From contig NZ_JAUYNT010000029.1 of the NCBI RefSeq assembly GCF_030698175.1, positions 372,001 through 436,000 on the forward strand: a DNA stretch of 64,000 bases. The letters run 5' to 3'. A program made the translations under genes and the position numbers. Origin of the DNA: Pseudomonas sp. (lineage in GTDB: Bacteria; Pseudomonadota; Gammaproteobacteria; Pseudomonadales; Pseudomonadaceae). Each line of letters opens with the position of its first letter. The stretch's first letter is position 1. This document shows, piece after piece, positions 36,307-44,997 of this stretch. Under the pieces are notes generated by a model. It had not been told where the DNA came from. It saw nothing but the letters and a program-made list of their open reading frames with translations, and did not search any database.

Positions 36307-37305
36307 ATGCTGCGCATTGCCATCAATGGTTACGGACGCATCGGTCGCGCGCTGGTGCGGGCGGTATTTGACCGCGGCCTGGAAACCAAGCTGCACATCG
36401 AAGCCATCAATGACCTGGGCGACTTTGCCAGCCTCGCCCACCTGACCCGTTTTGACTCTACCTTCGGCCGCTTCAAGGGCGCCGTCAGCCTGCACGATGA
36501 CATTCTGCAGGTGAACGGCCAGTCGATACGCCTGCTGCACGAACGCGAAGTAATCAATCTGCCCTGGGACCGGCTCGGCGTTGACGTGGTGCTGGAGTGC
36601 ACCGGCAAGCTGAAAAAACGCCTGCAAGTCGAGCAGCACCTGACCGCCGGCGCGCCGCGAGTGCTGCTCTCGCACCCGTTGGAAAACGCCGATCTGACCG
36701 TGGTCTATGGCGTCAATCATCAGCTGTTGGGTAACCAACAGATAGTCTCCAACGCCTCCTGCACCACCAACTGCCTGGCCCCGCTGGCGATGGTGCTGGA
36801 CCAAGCGGTCGGCATTCGCCACGGTCTGATCACCACCGTACACGCCTACACCAACGACCAAAGCCTGCTCGATAAGAGCCACCATGACCTTTACCGAGCC
36901 CGCGCCGCCGCGCAATCGATGATCCCCACCAGCACCGGCGCGGCCAAGACCATCGGCCTGGTGCTGCCACGCCTGGCCGGCCGCCTGGACGGTTTGGCGA
37001 TTCGGGTGCCAACTGCGAATGTCTCGCTGCTCGATCTAACCTTCAGCAGCGAGCGCCCGACCACTCGCGAGGCGATCAATGCCGGCCTGCAAGAAAGCGC
37101 CAAAAGCCTGCCCTTTGGCGTACTGGAATGTAACGAGCTGCCACTGGTGTCCTGCGACTTTAACGGCTACCCAAGCTCCTGCGTGGTCGACCTGAACCAC
37201 ACCCGCGTGCAAGGCGATCTGGTCAAGGTGCTGGCCTGGTACGACAACGAATGGGCCTTCGCCAATCGCATGCTGGATGTATTGCTGGCCTGGCTGCGAC
37301 CTTGA
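36307..37305 (+). CDS. gap: Type I glyceraldehyde-3-phosphate dehydrogenase family protein
   Basis: 332 aa. Rossmann motif INGYGRIGR at the N-terminus, catalytic Cys in SNASCTTNCLAP, His in TTVHAYTNDQ, and the C-terminal WYDNEWAFANRMLD. The closest relatives by eye are GapA-type glycolytic or gluconeogenic enzymes; an erythrose-4-phosphate dehydrogenase (Epd) role is the alternative, since INDLGD and LLHERE resemble that group. Start 36307 follows GGGAG. Isolated, not in an operon with pgk. Confidence 0.85.
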   Translation: MLRIAINGYGRIGRALVRAVFDRGLETKLHIEAINDLGDFASLAHLTRFDSTFGRFKGAVSLHDDILQVNGQSIRLLHEREVINLPWDRLGVDVVLECTGKLKKRLQVEQHLTAGAPRVLLSHPLENADLTVVYGVNHQLLGNQQIVSNASCTTNCLAPLAMVLDQAVGIRHGLITTVHAYTNDQSLLDKSHHDLYRARAAAQSMIPTSTGAAKTIGLVLPRLAGRLDGLAIRVPTANVSLLDLTFSSERPTTREAINAGLQESAKSLPFGVLECNELPLVSCDFNGYPSSCVVDLNHTRVQGDLVKVLAWYDNEWAFANRMLDVLLAWLRP

Positions 37306-37399
37306 TCACACCCACCACAGCCCCCGTCAGTTTTAATCTCAACGCACAGCTGCCCGAGCAGCATGACCACTCAACTCACGTGCCTGACGGTGAACCATC

Positions 37400-38182
37400 A
37401 TGAAATCCCAAAAACCTGTTTTCGCCCTGCTGGCCGGGATGCTGTTTTCGAGTTCAGCCTGCGCAGCGACAGCGCCGACATGGTGGCAACCGAAGCCAGG
37501 CACCAGCTGGCAAATCCAGTTGCAGGGCAGCATCAACACCAGCCATCGAGTACAGATGTACAACCTCGACTTGTACGATACGCCGCAATCCGTGATCAAC
37601 ACCCTGCACACGCGCGGCATCAAAGTGATTTGCTACTTCAGCGCGGGCACCTTTGAAGATTGGCGCAGTGATGCCAGCGCCTTTCCCCCCGACGTTTTGG
37701 GCAACCCGCTCGCCGACTGGCCGGGCGAACGCTGGCTGGATATTCGCCGTATCGATGTACTCGGGCCGATCATGGCCGCGCGCCTGGATCTGGCCAAAGC
37801 CAAGCACTGCGACGGCGTTGAGCCCGATAACGTCGATGGCTATACCAATACACCGGGCTTCCCGCTGACTGCCGAAAACCAGCTTTATTACAATAAATGG
37901 CTGGCGGAAAACGCCCACGCGCGCGGCTTAGCCGTGGGTTTGAAAAACGATCTAAACCAGATTGCCGAGCTGGTCCCACACTTTGACTTCGCCATCAATG
38001 AACAATGCGCCCAGTACCAGGAGTGCAACTTGCTCAGCCCCTTTATCGCGGCCAACAAACCGGTTTTCCAAATCGAATACCAAGGCAATAAAACCAAGGT
38101 CTGCGCCGCCGCAAACGCGATGAACTTTGATGCGCTGTATAAACGCCTGGACCTGAAGTCCTGGCGACTAGCCTGCCGCTAG
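37400..38182 (+). CDS. Small secreted GH114-type glycoside hydrolase
   Basis: 260 aa with a signal peptide (VFALLAGMLFSSSACA). The rest is a single TIM-barrel GH114 (TM1410-like) domain, with the segments VICYFSAGTFEDWR and CDGVEPDNVDGYTN that carry the candidate acidic catalytic residues. Members are endo-alpha-1,4-polygalactosaminidases that cut galactosamine-rich exopolysaccharide; the PelA hydrolase domain is related. The TAG stop (38180-38182) is supplied by the first bases of repeat copy B. No exopolysaccharide operon is nearby. Confidence 0.85.
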   Translation: MKSQKPVFALLAGMLFSSSACAATAPTWWQPKPGTSWQIQLQGSINTSHRVQMYNLDLYDTPQSVINTLHTRGIKVICYFSAGTFEDWRSDASAFPPDVLGNPLADWPGERWLDIRRIDVLGPIMAARLDLAKAKHCDGVEPDNVDGYTNTPGFPLTAENQLYYNKWLAENAHARGLAVGLKNDLNQIAELVPHFDFAINEQCAQYQECNLLSPFIAANKPVFQIEYQGNKTKVCAAANAMNFDALYKRLDLKSWRLACR

Positions 38183-38490
38183 CAGGCCGTTGAAAAACTA
38201 CTGCGCTCGGCTATGCGGCGTTGAAATCAGCCTCACAACCAACGGTTGAACGCGCTTTAACGCGGCCCCGAAGGGGTGAGCAAAGCGAATCAAATGCTCA
38301 TTTACGACCAGTAAACTGCGCTTTTGACTCGCTGCGCTCGCCCTATGGGCCAGCCTGCGGCTGTTACTACGCTTCGCTACGTTGCGGCTGTTTTCGCCTT
38401 GTGACCCACATGGATGTGGGAAATGCAGCTAGCCCGCAGGAACGGGCGTCGCACTAGCCGTCGCTCGCTACATTTTTCAACGGCCCGCTA
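38180..38490 (+). repeat. Palindromic MITE-like element, copy B (expanded)
   Basis: 311-bp copy with the same ends (TAGCAGGCCGTTGAAAAA against TAGCGGGCCGTTGAAAAA reversed, 17/18). Compared with copy A it carries three extra blocks: about 57 bp after GAAATCAGCCTC, about 65 bp after TGCGCTTTT, and about 52 bp before CTAGCCGTCGC. The last holds small hairpins of its own (CCCACATGGATGTGGG). Its left TAG is the stop codon of the GH114 gene. The 443-bp gap 38183-38625 otherwise holds only the leader of the next gene. Confidence 0.85.
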
Positions 38491-38625
38491 GACGCTGGGC
38501 CGTGGCTGCGCAAGTTCGCAGCCATAGCCGGACGGTTTTCCAACAACTAGGAAGGGCATACCCCTTATAATCGCCGCCTTGCTCAACACTGCCGGGTTAC
38601 CACCGGCCCACTCTGGATTATCGCC

Positions 38626-40248
38626 ATGCTGCGCATTACCGAACTGAAACTGCCCATCGACCACGCCGAAGAAGCCCTGCGTCCGGCACTGCTGGCCAGG
38701 CTTGGGATTGAACCCGAGGAGCTGCTGGACTTCAGCCTGTTCAAGCGCAGCTACGATGCGCGCAAAAAATCCGCCGAGCTGTGCTTTATCTACACCATCG
38801 ATTTCAGCGTGCGCGACGAGGCCGAGTTGCTGGCCAGGTTCGGCGACGACCGCCACCTCGGCCCGGCCCCCGACACCCGCTATCAACCCGTCGCCCAGGC
38901 ACCGGCCGAGTTGAGCGAACGCCCGATTGTGGTGGGCTTTGGTCCCTGCGGGATTTTTGCCGGCCTGCTGCTGGCGCAAATGGGTTTCAAGCCGATCATC
39001 CTCGAGCGCGGCAAGTGCGTGCGTGAGCGGACCAAGGACACCTGGGGCCTGTGGCGCAAGAATGTGCTCAACCCTGAATCCAACGTGCAATTTGGCGAAG
39101 GCGGCGCCGGCACCTTCTCCGATGGCAAGCTCTACAGCCAGATCAAAGACCCCAAGCACCTGGGTCGCAAGGTGCTGCATGAGTTTGTCCTGGCCGGCTC
39201 GCCGGAGGAAATTCTCTACGTCAACAAACCCCATATCGGCACCTTCCGCCTGACTGGCGTGGTCGAGCATATGCGCCACCAGATCGAAGCCTTGGGCGGT
39301 GAAGTGCGCTTCGAGCAAAAAGTCACCGACCTGCTGCTGGACGGCGAGCAACTCTGCGGCGTGGAGCTGGCCGGCGGCGAACAGCTGCACAGCCGGCATG
39401 TGGTGCTGGCGCTGGGCCACAGCGCCCGCGACACCTTCCGCATGTTGCATGCCCGTGGCGTGTACATGGAGGCCAAGCCGTTCTCGGTGGGCTTTCGCAT
39501 CGAGCACCCGCAATCCTTGATCGACCGCGCCCGTCTGGGCAAATTTGCCGGCCACCCGAAAATCGGCGCCGCCGACTACAAGTTGGTGCACCACGCCAAA
39601 AATGGCCGGGCGGTCTACAGCTTCTGCATGTGCCCGGGCGGCACCGTAGTGGCGGCCACCTCCGAGCCGAACAGGGTGGTCACCAATGGCATGAGCCAGT
39701 ACTCGCGCAACGAGCGCAATGCCAACGCCGGCATCGTGGTCGGCATCACCCCTGAGCAGGACTTCCCCGGTGGCCCGCTGGCCGGCATCGAGCTGCAAGA
39801 GCGCCTGGAGTCCCACGCCTATGCACTGGGCGGCAGCACCTACGAGGCGCCGGCGCAATTGGTCGGCGACTTTATTGCCGGGCGCGCCTCCACTGCGATT
39901 GGCAGTGTCGAGCCCTCCTACAAACCCGGCGTACACCTGGTCGATTTGGCCAGCGCCTTGCCGGCGTTTGCCATCGAGGCGATCCGCGAAGCCTTGCCGG
40001 CCTTCGAAAAACAAATTCGCGGCTTTGCCATGCATGACGCGGTGCTCACCGGCATCGAAACCCGCACCTCCTCACCACTGCGCATCACCCGTGGCGACAA
40101 CCTGCAGAGCCTCAACATCAAAGGCCTGTACCCGGCCGGTGAAGGCGCCGGTTATGCCGGCGGGATTCTCTCAGCTGGGGTGGATGGCGTGCGCATCGCC
40201 GAAGCCGTGGCGCTGGATATACTGGCGCAACAAACTGCCGCTGGTTAA
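38626..40248 (+). CDS. FAD-dependent oxidoreductase, COG2509 family
   Basis: 540 aa. An N-terminal region of about 90 residues precedes the FAD motif VVGFGPCGIFAGLLLAQMG (about residue 101); the GEGGAGTFSDGKLYS, AVYSFCMCPGG and YPAGEGAGYAGGI segments are typical of COG2509 dehydrogenases. Substrate not known; it is an uncharacterised but widely conserved cytosolic flavoprotein. It is followed after 75 bp by the Dyp peroxidase gene, possibly co-transcribed. Confidence 0.9.
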   Translation: MLRITELKLPIDHAEEALRPALLARLGIEPEELLDFSLFKRSYDARKKSAELCFIYTIDFSVRDEAELLARFGDDRHLGPAPDTRYQPVAQAPAELSERPIVVGFGPCGIFAGLLLAQMGFKPIILERGKCVRERTKDTWGLWRKNVLNPESNVQFGEGGAGTFSDGKLYSQIKDPKHLGRKVLHEFVLAGSPEEILYVNKPHIGTFRLTGVVEHMRHQIEALGGEVRFEQKVTDLLLDGEQLCGVELAGGEQLHSRHVVLALGHSARDTFRMLHARGVYMEAKPFSVGFRIEHPQSLIDRARLGKFAGHPKIGAADYKLVHHAKNGRAVYSFCMCPGGTVVAATSEPNRVVTNGMSQYSRNERNANAGIVVGITPEQDFPGGPLAGIELQERLESHAYALGGSTYEAPAQLVGDFIAGRASTAIGSVEPSYKPGVHLVDLASALPAFAIEAIREALPAFEKQIRGFAMHDAVLTGIETRTSSPLRITRGDNLQSLNIKGLYPAGEGAGYAGGILSAGVDGVRIAEAVALDILAQQTAAG

Positions 40249-40323
40249 TCGCTTAATCATCCCGCCGCGCCACAAGCGCGGCGGCCAGCAATAGCCGACC
40301 AACAGGCCCGCCAAGGAGCTTCG

Positions 40324-41226
40324 ATGAATAATGTACAGCCGGGCATACTGGCGCCCATCCCCAAGTTCGCCAGCTACCTGTTTTTCCATGCGCTGCCGAA
40401 TGCCGGTCTGCCGGCGGCGTTGCAACGCCTGAGCCAATTGGCGGACGGCACGCGCGTCGTGGTCGGCCTGGGCCAATCGCTGGTGCTCGCCCTCGATCAC
40501 GCCATCGACGGCCTGCATGATTTCCCCAGCTACGCCCTGCCCGGCTGCGACATGGCCGTGCCCGGCTGCGACATTCCAGCCACCCCCAGCGCCCTGTGTT
40601 GCTGGCTGCGTGAGGATGAGCGCGGCGAGCTGATTCACCTGACGCGCAAAATTGAGCAGGCCCTGGCCGGCGCCTTTGTGCTTGAGCAGCAAGTCGAGGC
40701 CTTCAAGTACAAAACCGGCCTGGATCTAACCGGCTATGAAGACGGCACCGAAAATCCGGTCGGGATGGCGGCGCTGACCGCAGCCATTGTTAAGGATCAA
40801 GGCGCGGGCCTGGATGGCGGCAGCTTTGTCGCCCTGCAGCAATGGTTGCATGACCTGCCTGCATTTGAGGCCATGTCCGACCAGGCCCAGGATCACGCCA
40901 TCGGCCGGCGCAAAAGCGATAACGAAGAACTCGAGGAAGCCCCCGAGTCAGCCCACGTCAAGCGCACCGCCCAAGAAAGCTTCGAACCGGAAGCCTTCGT
41001 GTTGCGCCGCTCGATGCCCTGGGCCAGCGCCGGTCAAGCCGGTTTTATGTTCAGCGCCTTTGGCTGTTCGGTCGCAGCGTTCGAGGCGCAACTCAAGCGC
41101 ATGGTCGGCGCTGAAGATGGCATTGTTGATGGCCTGTTCCAGTTCACCCGGCCGCTAACCGGCAGCTACTTCTGGTGCCCGCCGCTAAAAGACGGGAAGT
41201 TGGACCTGCGCGCCGTCGGTCTGTGA
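40324..41226 (+). CDS. Dyp-type heme peroxidase (YfeX-like)
   Basis: 300-aa cytosolic dye-decolorising peroxidase. It has the GxxDG motif in GYEDGTENP (D140), the proximal heme histidine H211 (ESAHVKRTA) and a distal arginine in LRRSMPW (R228/R229). It lacks a Tat or Sec signal, so it belongs to the cytosolic P-type group. AAGGAG precedes the ATG. Substrate unknown; cargo of an encapsulin is not indicated, since none is nearby. Confidence 0.92.
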   Translation: MNNVQPGILAPIPKFASYLFFHALPNAGLPAALQRLSQLADGTRVVVGLGQSLVLALDHAIDGLHDFPSYALPGCDMAVPGCDIPATPSALCCWLREDERGELIHLTRKIEQALAGAFVLEQQVEAFKYKTGLDLTGYEDGTENPVGMAALTAAIVKDQGAGLDGGSFVALQQWLHDLPAFEAMSDQAQDHAIGRRKSDNEELEEAPESAHVKRTAQESFEPEAFVLRRSMPWASAGQAGFMFSAFGCSVAAFEAQLKRMVGAEDGIVDGLFQFTRPLTGSYFWCPPLKDGKLDLRAVGL

Positions 41227-41235
41227 AACCTCTCT

Positions 41236-41257
41236 AGGGTGGGCTGAAGCCCACCCT
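41236..41257. repeat. Short REP-like palindrome, possible terminator
   Basis: AGGGTGGGCT-GA-AGCCCACCCT, 10-bp arms, between the convergent Dyp peroxidase and PLP-enzyme genes. The GGGTGGG/CCCACCC core recurs in the hairpin array at 47849-48010. Confidence 0.7.
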
Positions 41258-41277
41258 ACGAACCACAGGCCTCGGCG

Positions 41278-42381
41278 CTAGTAACGCCAAATCGCGCTGT
41301 CAGCAAAGTCCGCTGGCAGCGCCGCGCCCGTCTCGGCGCAGGCCGCCACCTGTTCAATCAAGGGTTCAAGATCAAAACCCTGTTGCGCAAGCCAAGCCTG
41401 ATCGTAATAGGTACTGGCATAGCGCTCACCGCCATCGCAGAGAATCGCGACCAAAGACCCTTGTTCACCGGCAGCCTGCATGCGTTGCGCCACCAGCAAA
41501 GCGCCGAGCAGATTGGTCCCACTGGAGCCGCCCACCCGTCGCCCCAGGCGCCGACTCAGATAATGCATACTGGCTAACGACAGCGCGTCCGGCACCCGGC
41601 ACATGGCATCCAGCACATGCGGCATAAACGAGTGCTCCACCTGCGGCCGGCCAATGCCCTCGATGCGCGAGCCGCAAGCCAAAGTCAGGTTGCGATCACC
41701 GGTGCGGTAGCAGTCGTAAAATACCGAATGCTCGGCATCGGCGCAGAGCACGCGGGTGGCATGCTGGCTATAACGTACATAACGGCCGAGGGTGGCCAGG
41801 GTACCGCCGGTGCCCGCGCTGGAAATCAGCCAGGCTGGTTCAGGATGAGGCTCATGGCGCATTTGCTGGTAGATCGATTCGGCGATGTTGTTGTTCGCCC
41901 GCCAGTCGGTAGCCCGTTCGGCGTAGGTGAACTGATCCATAAAGTGTCCGCCGTGTTCAGCCGCCAAGCGTTGTGACTCGGCGTGCAGGCGCGTGGGGTC
42001 GGCGACCAAATGGCTCTTGCCGCCGTAAAAGGCAATCTGCGCAATCTTCTCCGGCGAGGTGCTGGCCGGCATCACCGCGATAAATGGCAAGCCTAACAAG
42101 CGGGCAAAGTAGGCCTCCGACACCGCAGTCGAACCGCTCGACGCCTCAATCACCGGCGCCCCAGGCCGCAACCAGCCGTTACACAACGCATACAGAAACA
42201 ACGAACGCGCCAATCGATGTTTAAGGCTGCCCGTGGGATGGCTAGATTCATCCTTGAAGTACAGATCAATCCCAGCAAAGCCTGGCAGCTTCAGCGGGAT
42301 CAGATGGGTATCGGCACTGCGCTGAAAATCGGCCTCAATCAGCCGGATCGATTCGCGAGTCCAACGATGACTATCACTCAT
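41278..42381 (-). CDS. PLP-dependent cysteine synthase-family protein
   Basis: 367 aa, fold type II PLP enzyme. The Schiff-base lysine is in HPTGSLKHRLA (about residue 54), the phosphate loop is SAGTGGTLAT and the substrate loop ASSGSTAVSEA. It is longer than CysK/CysM and belongs to the group that includes Cds1-type cysteine desulfhydrases. The reaction could be cysteine degradation to sulfide rather than synthesis; this cannot be settled from sequence. GAGGAG ribosome site. Confidence 0.87.
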   Translation of the reverse strand: MSDSHRWTRESIRLIEADFQRSADTHLIPLKLPGFAGIDLYFKDESSHPTGSLKHRLARSLFLYALCNGWLRPGAPVIEASSGSTAVSEAYFARLLGLPFIAVMPASTSPEKIAQIAFYGGKSHLVADPTRLHAESQRLAAEHGGHFMDQFTYAERATDWRANNNIAESIYQQMRHEPHPEPAWLISSAGTGGTLATLGRYVRYSQHATRVLCADAEHSVFYDCYRTGDRNLTLACGSRIEGIGRPQVEHSFMPHVLDAMCRVPDALSLASMHYLSRRLGRRVGGSSGTNLLGALLVAQRMQAAGEQGSLVAILCDGGERYASTYYDQAWLAQQGFDLEPLIEQVAACAETGAALPADFADSAIWRY

Positions 42382-42391
42382 GCGACACTCC

Positions 42392-42670
42392 TCAATCCAA
42401 AATCCCCGCCACAGACACGGGCATTCGGCTGCGCCACTGGCTCAGCGCCACGCCGGCAAACACCAAGGTCGCACCGAATACTTGCTGGCCAGTCAACCGC
42501 TCGCCCAGCAGCAGCACCGCAAACAGCAAGGTAAACAGCGGAATCAAGTTGACGAACGCCGAGGCCTGATTGGCGGGCAGCCGGCTCACGGCAAAGTTGT
42601 ACAGACCATAGGCGCCAACCGTCACCACCAAACACAGCATTGCCTGCACTTGAGCTTTTGCCTGCGCCAC
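42392..42670 (-). pseudogene. C-terminal remnant of an EamA/DMT-family exporter
   Basis: A 92-codon open frame encodes the last three or so membrane helices of a DMT transporter (NFAVSRLPANQASAFVNLIPLFTLLFAVLLLGE, seen at about 25-57, then the GATLVFAGVALSQ helix). Full EamA proteins have about 290 residues and ten helices; nothing upstream to 42868 encodes the missing two thirds in any frame. It lies directly after the PLP-enzyme start, so it may be the residue of an earlier deletion. Confidence 0.75.
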
Positions 42671-42868
42671 AATCAGGTCTCCTTATGTAGCCAAGCAGTA
42701 TACGAAGGCCGCAGGCCTGCGCCCAGTTACAGTGGCGCGACAATTTGCCCAGTAACTGTGCCGCTGGCGCGCGGCCAAGCACTTTCACGCCGCCGCAAAG
42801 CACTATTGCTGCGCACAAGCCGGCGCTGGCGATTACAATGCAGCTCCCCCCAATTTACGGCCACCCGC

Positions 42869-43579
42869 ATGACTGATCCGATTCGCCTCTCCAAACGCCT
42901 GGCCGAACAAGTAGGCTGCTCGCGCCGCGAAGCCGAGCTCTATATCGAAGGTGGCTGGGTCACGGTGGACGGCCAAGTCGTCGAAGAACCGCAATTCAAG
43001 GTCGAGCAGCAGTTGGTCGCCCTGCACCCGGAGGCCGTGCTCACCCAACAAGAGCCGATCACCCTGATAGTGCACAAGCCGGTCGGCATGGTCGCCGACG
43101 ACGCGCTAAAACTGCTGCGCAAAGAAACCCAGGCAGCCGCCGACCTCTCGGCCATTCGCCCGCTGCAACGGCATTTTGAGCGCCTGACCATGTGCCTGCC
43201 GCTGGACACCGATGCCTGCGGCCTGCAGGTGTTCACGCAAAACTTCAGCGTGTCGCGCAAGCTCAACGAAGACATCAACAAACTCGAACAAGAGTTCATT
43301 GTCGAAGTCAGCGGCGAATTGGTGTCCCACGGCCTCAAGCGCCTGGCTCACGGCCTGAACTTTCGCGGCAAACCGCTGATGCCCTGCAAGGTCAGCTGGC
43401 AGAACGAAACCCGCCTGCGCTTCGCCCTGAAAAACCCGCTGCCGGGGCAGATTCGCCATATGTGCGAGGCGGTTGGTTTGAAGGTGATCAACCTCAAGCG
43501 CATCCGCATCGGCGGCGTGCCCATGGCCAAGCTGCCACTGGGTGAGTGGCGCTACCTGGGTCCGAAAGAAAAATTCTAA
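42869..43579 (+). CDS. RluF-like pseudouridine synthase with S4 domain
   Basis: 236 aa. N-terminal S4 RNA-binding domain (RLSKRLAEQVGCSRREAELYI), then an RsuA/RluF-type catalytic domain. The catalytic aspartate is D113 in LPLDTDACGL; the usual RLDxxTxGL reads PLDTDACGL here, so the conserved Arg and Thr are changed. The C-terminal LPGQIRHMCEAVGLKV and PLGEWRYL segments match RluF. Start 42869 was chosen because it begins the S4 domain; the frame runs on upstream across non-coding sequence. Target uridine uncertain. Confidence 0.83.
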   Translation: MTDPIRLSKRLAEQVGCSRREAELYIEGGWVTVDGQVVEEPQFKVEQQLVALHPEAVLTQQEPITLIVHKPVGMVADDALKLLRKETQAAADLSAIRPLQRHFERLTMCLPLDTDACGLQVFTQNFSVSRKLNEDINKLEQEFIVEVSGELVSHGLKRLAHGLNFRGKPLMPCKVSWQNETRLRFALKNPLPGQIRHMCEAVGLKVINLKRIRIGGVPMAKLPLGEWRYLGPKEKF

Positions 43580-43653
43580 GTCGCCCGCCTGCTGGCCATC
43601 GTCACGCCGCCAACGCATTAACCGCCAATCCCTGTGTAGGACGTGCCTGTTTT

Positions 43654-44226
43654 ATGAGCCGTAGAGTTATCCGCGCCACACTGCTGTGCATCAGCATCTG
43701 CGCATCGGCGGCGGCAATCGGCAAGGTTGAGGTGCAGGCCGTGCAGCACAAAACCGCCGGACCCATCCTCGCCGTCAGCGTCTCGGAAGACATTGCTCCC
43801 GGCGACTATGAAGCCCTGCTCAAAGGCCTCACGGCCAACCCCGGCAAGTATGCCAAGAAGCTCGCGCTGCTGGACAACATCGGCGGCAGCGTGCCGGAAG
43901 CCATCAAGATGGGTCGCCTGCTGCGCGAAGCCGGCTTCGACACCCTGGTCCCGGCCAGCGCCGTGTGCCAAGGCAGCTGCGTCTACCTGCTGGCCGCCGG
44001 CCGCGACAAAACCGTGCGCGGCTATGTCGGCATCCACCGCCCCTACTTCGCCAATGGCGACTCCGCCCAGGCCAACCTGGCCGGCAATACTTCGCGCTAC
44101 AGCCCCGCCGCCTACTTCAAAGAAATGAACATCCCCAGCAGCCTGGCGGCCGACATGCAGTCGATCGACCCAAAGAACCTGCGCCTGCTGACAGCGCTGG
44201 AGCTGGCCAGCTATCGGCTCGATTAA
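43654..44226 (+). CDS. Periplasmic ClpP/crotonase-fold protein, COG3904-like
   Basis: 190 aa with a signal peptide (LLCISICASAAA). The mature part has DNIGGSVPEAIKMGRLLREAG, then VCQGSCVYLLAAG and GIHRPYF. This pattern matches COG3904 periplasmic proteins, which resemble ClpP/SppA: S108 in QGSC is the candidate nucleophile and H128 the candidate base. It may be a serine protease or a binding protein; no activity is established for the family to my knowledge. Confidence 0.78.
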   Translation: MSRRVIRATLLCISICASAAAIGKVEVQAVQHKTAGPILAVSVSEDIAPGDYEALLKGLTANPGKYAKKLALLDNIGGSVPEAIKMGRLLREAGFDTLVPASAVCQGSCVYLLAAGRDKTVRGYVGIHRPYFANGDSAQANLAGNTSRYSPAAYFKEMNIPSSLAADMQSIDPKNLRLLTALELASYRLD

Positions 44227-44322
44227 GGGGCAGTGCTGCGGGTCTGGGTTTGATGGGCCGCGAGGCTTAGCTAATGACGGCATCGACCAAAAATGAACAT
44301 GAAACTTCGAAGCTGAAGCGCT

Positions 44323-44883
44323 TCAGCCTATCGGAAAAACCTTCAGGTCCGGCCAGGTTGCGAGCCAGTTTTTTGCGCGAAGGCGGTTCAGATAGATCTG
44401 CTGTTTCTCTGTCTGGAACCTCGCCGTAGGTCGAACGACAAGGTTAAAGAGATCGTCTAGGCCGAGTGGTGCCGCGACCTCGACCACCCCCTCCACTCCA
44501 AGCCTTACAGCTACCGCAGTGGCCGTTTCCGGCCAATGGGTCATGGCATCGGCCGCCGAGAAGTAGGGGGAGTCATCATTGCGAAGGTGCATACGCGCCT
44601 GGTTCTTTACGGACCAATCTATCGTGTAGTCCTTGCGTCGCAAGGCGGCTTCGATGTGAGCGTCCAGATCCAGAGAGGTCCGCTCGCTGTCGAACCAGAT
44701 GACATCGACATCCGGCGGCAGCGGTGAGGTGCTTCGCTGATGCAGGTGATCCCATATCGCGCTGCGCACAAAGCCCGCTGCAACCCAGCAATCTGGAAGC
44801 TCCAGCTCTTGCACCAGACGGAGTATTCGCCAACGTACCGGATCGGCAGCGATGATGGTCTGCACCTGCGAAAGCTGAATCAT
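44323..44883 (-). CDS. Nucleotidyltransferase-like protein (NTP_transf_6 / COG3575)
   Basis: 186 aa. The N-terminal part has WVAAGFVRSAIWDHLHQ and PPDVDVIWFD, the Gly-Phe-x-Arg and paired acidic residues typical of this nucleotidyltransferase group; the C-terminal part has LVVRPTARF. Function of the family is not known. ATG 44883 was chosen over an in-frame TTG two codons upstream. Single gene. Confidence 0.85.
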   Translation of the reverse strand: MIQLSQVQTIIAADPVRWRILRLVQELELPDCWVAAGFVRSAIWDHLHQRSTSPLPPDVDVIWFDSERTSLDLDAHIEAALRRKDYTIDWSVKNQARMHLRNDDSPYFSAADAMTHWPETATAVAVRLGVEGVVEVAAPLGLDDLFNLVVRPTARFQTEKQQIYLNRLRAKNWLATWPDLKVFPIG

Positions 44884-44997
44884 GAGCAACGGCCTAGATG
44901 TTCGAAGTCGAAGCGAGAGACTACCAATCCAGCTGCGTTAATGCCTGCTTCTAGCGACAACCACCCCCGCTCACATTCCCCTCTTGCAACCCACACC

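Noticed and set aside
38488..40035. Long open frame (515 codons) antisense to the FAD oxidoreductase gene
   Set aside because: The plus-strand gene has complete family motifs; the antisense product is His/Gln/Ala/Gly-rich without domain features, a codon-bias shadow.
42378..42818. 146-codon minus-strand frame overlapping the exporter remnant
   Set aside because: Out of frame with the recognisable EamA helices, and Cys/Gly/Arg-rich shadow sequence.
42380..42868. N-terminal extension of the RluF-like gene
   Set aside because: Antisense to the exporter remnant and low complexity; the S4 domain starts cleanly at 42869.
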